From Lapidilactobacillus mulanensis (lineage in GTDB: Bacteria > Bacillota > Bacilli > Lactobacillales > Lactobacillaceae), in the NCBI RefSeq assembly GCF_003946215.1, contig NZ_RHOW01000003.1:1-64000 (forward strand): 64,000 nt of DNA, written 5' to 3'. The first letter of the stretch is position 1. Each line of letters begins with the position of its first letter. The notes below the pieces were generated by a model that saw nothing but the letters and a program-made list of their open reading frames with translations, searched no databases and was not told where the DNA came from. The position numbers and the translations under genes were made by a program. This document shows positions 58,655 to 64,000 of the stretch, piece after piece.

Positions 58655-60091
58655 CTAAGATTTAAACCGCTTGGCATTCTTCAATCGTTTCTTTTTGTTC
58701 TTCTTTTGCTTACGGACCATCGAATTCATAGCCATCTTACCCATTTTGCCTTGCATGCCACTGCCAAACATATTTTCCATGCCATTCATATTGCCTTTTG
58801 ACATCTTAGTCATCATATCGCGTGACTGTTTGAATTGTTTGATCATACGATTGACTTCTTGGACACTACGACCAGAACCCGCGGCAATTCTGCGACGGCG
58901 ACTGGGATTGAGCAAGTCTGGATCGCGACGCTCTTTAGGCGTCATTGAATAAACGATTGCCTTGATGTGATCGATGTCTTTGGGATCCATCTTCACATTT
59001 TTGAGTGCAGGATTATTGGCCATACCTGGAATCATCTTCATGATTTCATCAAGTGGTCCCATGTTTTGAATCTGACTCATTTGATCGACGAAATCATTGA
59101 AGTCAAAATCATTCTCTTGGATCTTGCGGGCCATATTTTCGGCTTGCTCTTGATCGTAATCGGTTTGCGCCTTTTCGATCAGGGTCATCATATCGCCCAT
59201 GCCTAAGATTCGATCGGCCATTCGATCTGGATAGAAGACATCTAACGCATCTAATTTTTCACCTTGGCCGACAAACTTGATTGGCTTGCCAGTGACCGTG
59301 CGAATCGATAGCGCTGCACCACCACGGGTATCGCCATCCAACTTCGTTAAGACAACACCGGTGATGTCGAGTTGCTGATTAAATCCTTCTGCCACCTGAG
59401 TTGCCACTTGACCAGTCATCGAATCGACAACCAGCAAGATTTCATTTGGTTGCGCGAGTGCCTTGATATTGCTCAATTCCTGCATCAACTGTTCGTCGAT
59501 TTCTAATCGACCGGCAGTATCGATGATCACATAATCATTTTTATTTTCAGCAGCTTGTGCCAACCCTTGTTTCACGATTTCGACAGGGTCATGATCTGTT
59601 CCCATTTCGAAAACAGGCACATCTAGTTGTTGCCCGATCGTCACTAATTGATCAACGGCGGCGGGGCGATAAATATCGGCCGCAATCATTAATGGACGTG
59701 CTTTTTCTTGATCGACTAAACGCTTAGCCAATTTACCAGCCGTCGTTGTTTTACCGGCACCTTGCAGCCCGACCATCATGATCACCGTTGGAATGTGTGG
59801 TGACTTGTTCAAAGGCACGGCGGCATCGCCCATGACCTTCACTAATTCATCATGCACAATTTTGACGATTTGTTGCGCTGGGGTCAAACTATTTAAAACT
59901 TCGGTACCAACCGCGCGTTCACGTACGGTCTTGACGAATTCTTTGACCACATCAAAATTAACGTCGGCTTCAAGCAGTGCCAAACGAATTTCTCGCATTG
60001 CATCGCGAACATCACTTTCGCTAACCTTACCTTTACGTTTCAAACCGTTAAATGCATTCTGCAGTCGTTGTGTTAAACCTTCAAAAGCCAT
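58655..60091 (-). CDS. ffh: signal recognition particle GTPase Ffh
   Basis: The SRP protein that targets nascent membrane proteins with 4.5S/scRNA and FtsY. The 478 residues have the N domain, GTPase with GLQGAGKTTTAGKLA (G1), DTAGRLEID (G3), TKLDGD (G4), and a Met-rich M domain (about 325-478) with the SGRSVQEVNRMIKQF RNA-binding helix-turn-helix and a basic tail. It lies 12 bases after ylxM. Confidence 0.99.
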   Translation of the reverse strand: MAFEGLTQRLQNAFNGLKRKGKVSESDVRDAMREIRLALLEADVNFDVVKEFVKTVRERAVGTEVLNSLTPAQQIVKIVHDELVKVMGDAAVPLNKSPHIPTVIMMVGLQGAGKTTTAGKLAKRLVDQEKARPLMIAADIYRPAAVDQLVTIGQQLDVPVFEMGTDHDPVEIVKQGLAQAAENKNDYVIIDTAGRLEIDEQLMQELSNIKALAQPNEILLVVDSMTGQVATQVAEGFNQQLDITGVVLTKLDGDTRGGAALSIRTVTGKPIKFVGQGEKLDALDVFYPDRMADRILGMGDMMTLIEKAQTDYDQEQAENMARKIQENDFDFNDFVDQMSQIQNMGPLDEIMKMIPGMANNPALKNVKMDPKDIDHIKAIVYSMTPKERRDPDLLNPSRRRRIAAGSGRSVQEVNRMIKQFKQSRDMMTKMSKGNMNGMENMFGSGMQGKMGKMAMNSMVRKQKKNKKKRLKNAKRFKS

Positions 60092-60103
60092 CTTCTACCA
60101 TCC

Positions 60104-60448
60104 TTACTGGGCATCAACTAAATTTTCAAATTTCGCCACAAGTTCTTTAAGCGTCTCATCTTCTGGATAATGTTGTGTCACTAAATCATTTAATTGATTG
60201 ACCAAACTCAGCTCCTGGCGGAAATGGGCAATCAATTGTAACTTCTCTTCATACTTGACCAAAGTTTTCTCGGTTCGCTTAATATTATCATATACTGCCT
60301 GGCGACTCACGCTAAATTGTTCTGCGATCTCACCCAATGAATAATCTTCAGCATAATAAAGATCCAAGTAAGTCGCTTGCTTCTTAGTCAGCAGTTCATG
60401 ATAAAAATCATACAATTCATTGATTTGCTCGTTTGATTCCACTGCCAT
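60104..60448 (-). CDS. ylxM: YlxM family SRP-associated protein
   Basis: A 114-residue sigma-70 region-4-like helix-turn-helix protein: [44 protein letters not shown]. In streptococci YlxM binds SRP components and modulates their GTPase; the adjacency to ffh and ftsY fits. Start ATG at 60448 with a modest ribosome-binding site. Confidence 0.95.
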   Translation of the reverse strand: MAVESNEQINELYDFYHELLTKKQATYLDLYYAEDYSLGEIAEQFSVSRQAVYDNIKRTEKTLVKYEEKLQLIAHFRQELSLVNQLNDLVTQHYPEDETLKELVAKFENLVDAQ

Positions 60449-60475
60449 TGATTTTTCCTCACTTGCCTATTGCGA

Positions 60476-61939
60476 TTAGTCCTCGATTAAATCCTTGAAG
60501 AGTCCATAAACATATTTGGCCGGATCGAATAATTGTAAGTCCGCCGTTTTTTCACCTAAGCCAACTAATTTAACGGGTAGATGCAGCTCGTTGCGAATGG
60601 CGATGACGATTCCGCCCTTCGAACTGCCATCTAACTTCGTTAAAATCAACCCAGTCACATCTGTCGTCTTGCTAAATTGCTTGGCTTGATTTAAAGCGTT
60701 TTGACCGGTTGAGGCATCCAAAACCAATAAGACTTCTTGCGGGGCATTGGGTAATTCACGCACGATAACGCGTTTGATTTTTGCCAACTCGTTCATCAAA
60801 TTCACATTATTTTGTAAGCGACCCGCGGTGTCAACAAGCAAAATATCATAGTTCTCTGCGTGGGCCTTCTTGGCCGCTTCAAAAATAACTGACGCTGGAT
60901 CTGCGCCCGCTTTAGAAGTCACAATGTCAGTCTTTGTGCGGCGCGCCCATTCGGCCAGTTGCTCAATTGCCCCGGCGCGGAATGTATCGCCGGCAGCCAA
61001 CAGAACACTTTTTCCTTCATCGTGATATTTCGCCGCCAATTTGCCGATCGTCGTCGTTTTACCAGCGCCATTGACACCAACAAACAAGTAAACTGTGGGC
61101 TCACCAGCTTCAGCAAAATGAAGCGTGTTGTCTTCTTGCTCGCCGGCTTCGCCGTAAATATCGACCATTTTTTCAACAATGACTTGACCAACTTGCTTTT
61201 TAGTCTTGGCATTTTTTAATTTAACTTCTTCACGCAACTGATTACTGATCGTCATCGCTGTGTCAAAACCAACATCAGCTTCAATCAACATTTCTTCCAG
61301 ATCTTCGAAGAAATCTTCGTCGACAGAACGGAAATTAGCTAAGAATTTATTTAATCGAGCCGTAAAACCAGTACGGCTTTTGGCTAAGCCTTGATCATAT
61401 TCCGCCACCGAGTCAGATTCATCGGCGTCAGAGTCAAGAGGTTCACTTGAATCTTCGTCGGGTTCCTGCGCTTCAGTTAAATCTTCGTCGACTTCAACAC
61501 TTGACTCGCTAGTCGAATCAGTTGCTTGATCTGTTGAAGCGACTTTTGACGTTTCATCTACTATTGGGTCTGTTGGTGCCTGCTCATTGTCATCAGAAGT
61601 TTCCACTCGATCTTCTGATGAAATTTCTTCAGACTGGACAACCGATTGTTCAGCGTGTGTTGCTTCTTGCTCAGAATCAGGTGTCGTCGTCGATTCAGAT
61701 TCGACCTCAACAGCCTCCAAATCATTTTCAGTGAACGCTTCTGATTCTTGTTGTTCGGTAACATCTTCAGAATCTTCAACGGTCGAATTTTCCGACATTT
61801 TTTCGGCTTGTTCGCTTGTTTCTGAACCCTCTGAGTCTAATACCGCTTCTTGTTTTAATTCTGCTTCTTCAGACTGCTTTTCTTCATCTGCTTTGGGTTT
61901 AGCACCAAACGCTTTTTTTACCCGATCAAAAAATCCCAT
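60476..61939 (-). CDS. ftsY: SRP receptor FtsY
   Basis: Membrane-associated SRP receptor GTPase. Of 487 residues the first ~185 are a highly acidic, Glu/Asp/Ser/Thr-rich A domain of low complexity, then the NG domain with GVNGAGKTTTIGKLA (G1), DTAGRLQNN (G3), TKLDGSSKGG (G4). The long acidic region may mediate membrane or translocon contact, as in E. coli FtsY. It sits between smc and ylxM-ffh. Confidence 0.99.
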   Translation of the reverse strand: MGFFDRVKKAFGAKPKADEEKQSEEAELKQEAVLDSEGSETSEQAEKMSENSTVEDSEDVTEQQESEAFTENDLEAVEVESESTTTPDSEQEATHAEQSVVQSEEISSEDRVETSDDNEQAPTDPIVDETSKVASTDQATDSTSESSVEVDEDLTEAQEPDEDSSEPLDSDADESDSVAEYDQGLAKSRTGFTARLNKFLANFRSVDEDFFEDLEEMLIEADVGFDTAMTISNQLREEVKLKNAKTKKQVGQVIVEKMVDIYGEAGEQEDNTLHFAEAGEPTVYLFVGVNGAGKTTTIGKLAAKYHDEGKSVLLAAGDTFRAGAIEQLAEWARRTKTDIVTSKAGADPASVIFEAAKKAHAENYDILLVDTAGRLQNNVNLMNELAKIKRVIVRELPNAPQEVLLVLDASTGQNALNQAKQFSKTTDVTGLILTKLDGSSKGGIVIAIRNELHLPVKLVGLGEKTADLQLFDPAKYVYGLFKDLIED

Positions 61940-61995
61940 TTACATACCTCCTCGTATTATTAACAATAAGCTGTGAGAATCGATGTTCTAACCAA

Positions 61996-64000
61996 TCAAT
62001 TCCCTGAAACTAATTGTTCGCCTTCAACATCGGTCAATGACACGCTAATGATTTTTGAGACACCTGATTCTTGCATCGTGACACCGTATAAACGATCAAC
62101 TTGCATCATGGTGCCTTTACGATGCGTGATCACAATGAACTGCGTTTGATCTTCGTAATGCCGCAAATAATTGGCAAAACGATCGACGTTAGCATCATCC
62201 AAAGACGCCTCGACTTCATCAAGAATACTGAAAGGTGCAGGTTTCACTTTTAAGATTGCAAAAAGCAACGTGATCGCCGTCAATGCTCGTTCACCACCGG
62301 ATAACAAACTGAGGCTCTGTAATTTCTTGCCAGGTGGCTGCGCATTGATTTCTATTCCGGTAGTGAGCCAATTTCCCGGATCCGTTAATTCTAGTTTAGC
62401 TTGACCGCCGCCAAACATTTTTGGAAAAATATCCGTAAAGGCCTGATTCACAGCTGTAAATGTCGTTGAAAAACGTTGAGAAACTTCTTGATCCATATTT
62501 CCCATCGTCTTCAATAATTCGGTCCGTGCCGTGATCAAATCATCTTGTTGCTTCGACAAAAATTCATAACGCTCATTGACCTCGTCAAATTCAGCAATGG
62601 CATCCAGATTAACGTGCCCAATATCGCGTAAGGTCATTCGCACTAATTTTAAGGCAGAATTGAGTTCATCAAGCGACTGATGATCAGCCGCTAAATTCTG
62701 ATAGGCCGCTTCAAAACTTAATTGATAGTCTTCACGCAATGTGGTCAAACGCGTATTCATTTCCAATTTCAGTGAATTCAACGCGACGGCGACTTCTTCT
62801 TGCTCTCTAGCTGTTTGCTTTTGTAACTGATATTGTCGCTGCGTTTGTGGTTCTAACGCTTCAATTTGATCTGCAAGTGCTTGCCGTTCTTGTTTATACT
62901 GTGCCAATTTAGCCTTCAATGCGGAAATTGTCGCCGTTAATTTTTGCAACTGTTCAGCAACTTGATGTGCACTAAGCTGTGTTTGTTGTTGATTGGCGGT
63001 TAATTCACGCAAGGATTCTTGTAATTCAGAATGTTGTTGCTGCAAATTCTTCAATTCGGTTTCTTGTCGTTGCTGCTCCTCAACGACATTAGCCAAAGAT
63101 GCCTGTGCCACTGCAAATTTTGTCTTCAATTCACTGACTTGTCCAGTTAAAGTCTCTTGCTGGGCGGTAAAATTAGTCAGCCGCTCTTGTGTGTGGGCAA
63201 TCGTCTCTTTTTGCGCATCGATCTTTGCAGCAATCGTCTGCTGTTCAGTTGACTTGTCCCTGAGTTGTTGCTGCAATTCAACACATTCAGATTGATGCCG
63301 TTCCTGAGTCAATTGCTCGATCTTAATTTGTTGTTCCAATCGTTGTAAATTCTGTTCTTGCTCGGTGACATACTGTTTGGCAACATTCGCTGATTTCGCA
63401 GAGGCCTGTAACTTTTGTTCGAGCGCAATACGTTGACCACTCAATTGCGTGGACTGCTCCTTGCTTGCACTAATTGTTGCCTGCAAGGTATTTAATTCAC
63501 CCTGTTGTTGTTTGATTGTTGCTTTCAATTGGGTCAATTCTTGTTGGCGGCTCAGCAATCCGTTGCGTTGTTGCTTCGTTTTACCACCAGTCATCGCGCC
63601 ACCAGGTGTTAAAATATCCCCGTCCAATGTTACGATCCGGGTTTGATAATGAATCGCCTTAGCCAATTGAGTGGCTTCAGATAATTGATCAACCACTAAA
63701 ATGTTTCCCAACAAATGATCGATCACATTTTTCAGCTTAGGATCATACTGAATTAATTCTGCCGCGACGCCTTCAAACCCAGCCGACTGCTGTGCGGTTT
63801 GTAAAAGACCACGATCTAAATAATGCGGGCGAATCGTTGTCAATGGCAAGAAAGTTGCGCGTCCCAAACGTTGTGCCTTTAAAAAACTGATTGCTTGTTC
63901 CGCGCTTTGTGTATCTTCACAGATGACTTGTTGCAATTGCGAGCCTAAAACTTGTTCGATTGCAAACTGCAGCTTCGCAGGAACCCGCAATAAATCTGCC
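61996..64000 (-). CDS. smc: chromosome segregation ATPase SMC (3' part, cut by window edge)
   Basis: The C-terminal ~668 residues of SMC. From the edge inward: hinge (VPAKLQFAIEQVLGSQLQQVIC ... VTLDGDILTPGGAMTGGKTKQ), a long Gln/Glu/Leu-rich coiled coil (about 150-450), and the C-terminal ATPase lobe with signature LLSGGERALTAITLLF and Walker B SILDEVEASLDDANV. The reading frame stays open to base 64000, so the start lies beyond the window. It forms condensin with ScpA and ScpB. Confidence 0.98.
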   Translation of the reverse strand, partial: ADLLRVPAKLQFAIEQVLGSQLQQVICEDTQSAEQAISFLKAQRLGRATFLPLTTIRPHYLDRGLLQTAQQSAGFEGVAAELIQYDPKLKNVIDHLLGNILVVDQLSEATQLAKAIHYQTRIVTLDGDILTPGGAMTGGKTKQQRNGLLSRQQELTQLKATIKQQQGELNTLQATISASKEQSTQLSGQRIALEQKLQASAKSANVAKQYVTEQEQNLQRLEQQIKIEQLTQERHQSECVELQQQLRDKSTEQQTIAAKIDAQKETIAHTQERLTNFTAQQETLTGQVSELKTKFAVAQASLANVVEEQQRQETELKNLQQQHSELQESLRELTANQQQTQLSAHQVAEQLQKLTATISALKAKLAQYKQERQALADQIEALEPQTQRQYQLQKQTAREQEEVAVALNSLKLEMNTRLTTLREDYQLSFEAAYQNLAADHQSLDELNSALKLVRMTLRDIGHVNLDAIAEFDEVNERYEFLSKQQDDLITARTELLKTMGNMDQEVSQRFSTTFTAVNQAFTDIFPKMFGGGQAKLELTDPGNWLTTGIEINAQPPGKKLQSLSLLSGGERALTAITLLFAILKVKPAPFSILDEVEASLDDANVDRFANYLRHYEDQTQFIVITHRKGTMMQVDRLYGVTMQESGVSKIISVSLTDVEGEQLVSGN

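Overview
The window looks like a chromosomal segment of a lactic acid bacterium of the family Lactobacillaceae. The evidence is the moderate GC content, the gene order (smc-ftsY-ylxM-ffh ... rpsP-khpA-rimM-trmD-rplS; rpsB-tsf-pyrH-frr-uppS-cdsA-rseP-proS-polC-rimP-nusA-ylxR-ylxQ-infB-rbfA-truB-ribF; hrcA-grpE-dnaK-dnaJ), a CIRCE operator, LexA boxes of the Firmicutes type and a type II-A CRISPR-Cas9 locus. I cannot fix genus or species from the sequence. Almost every gene is on the minus strand; only plsC, lexA and the tracrRNA run on the plus strand.

Layout from left to right. 1-0.9 kb: a secreted matrixin-like zinc protease. 1-6.3 kb: the heat-shock operon hrcA-grpE-dnaK-dnaJ with promoter and CIRCE. 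6.4-8.7 kb: apbE and hemW. 8.9-12.4 kb: an OpuC-type compatible-solute ABC transporter (ATPase, permease, lipoprotein, permease). 12.6-14.9 kb: a short RIC-like protein, ribF and truB. 15.0-25.2 kb: a complete type II-A CRISPR-Cas system with a 62-repeat array, csn2, cas2, cas1, a tracrRNA gene on the opposite strand, and cas9. 25.5-27.6 kb: a LexA-controlled cassette (YolD-like, Y-family polymerase, unknown protein). 27.8-33.5 kb: rimP-nusA-ylxR-ylxQ-infB-rbfA. 33.6-46.5 kb: polC, proS, rseP, cdsA, uppS, frr, pyrH, tsf, rpsB. 46.6-48.4 kb: a GIY-YIG protein, trmN6 and plsC. 48.4-53.5 kb: a heterodimeric ABC exporter, yneF, ynzC and lexA. 53.6-55.2 kb: htpX and lemA. 55.4-57.8 kb: rplS, trmD, rimM, khpA, rpsP. 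58.7-64 kb: ffh, ylxM, ftsY and the C-terminal part of smc, cut by the window edge.

The coding content is mostly conserved housekeeping. The least explained DNA lies between translation genes. Between rpsB and tsf there is a run of five long hairpins; the four nearest tsf are separated by a nearly invariant 17-base linker while most of the arm sequence differs from unit to unit but stays paired. Between ffh and rpsP about 850 bases hold large folded elements, including a ~200-base candidate RNA with a 28-base closing stem and three internal arms, and two stems whose arms have a duplicated alternative partner. These two regions are the best candidates for something undescribed.

The CRISPR locus is also informative. 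The tracrRNA lies antisense between cas9 and cas1 with its own promoter and terminator. The array begins only 27 bases after csn2. Cas9 has Lys/Gln/Gln where SpCas9 has Arg1333/Arg1335/Thr1337, so its PAM should not be NGG.
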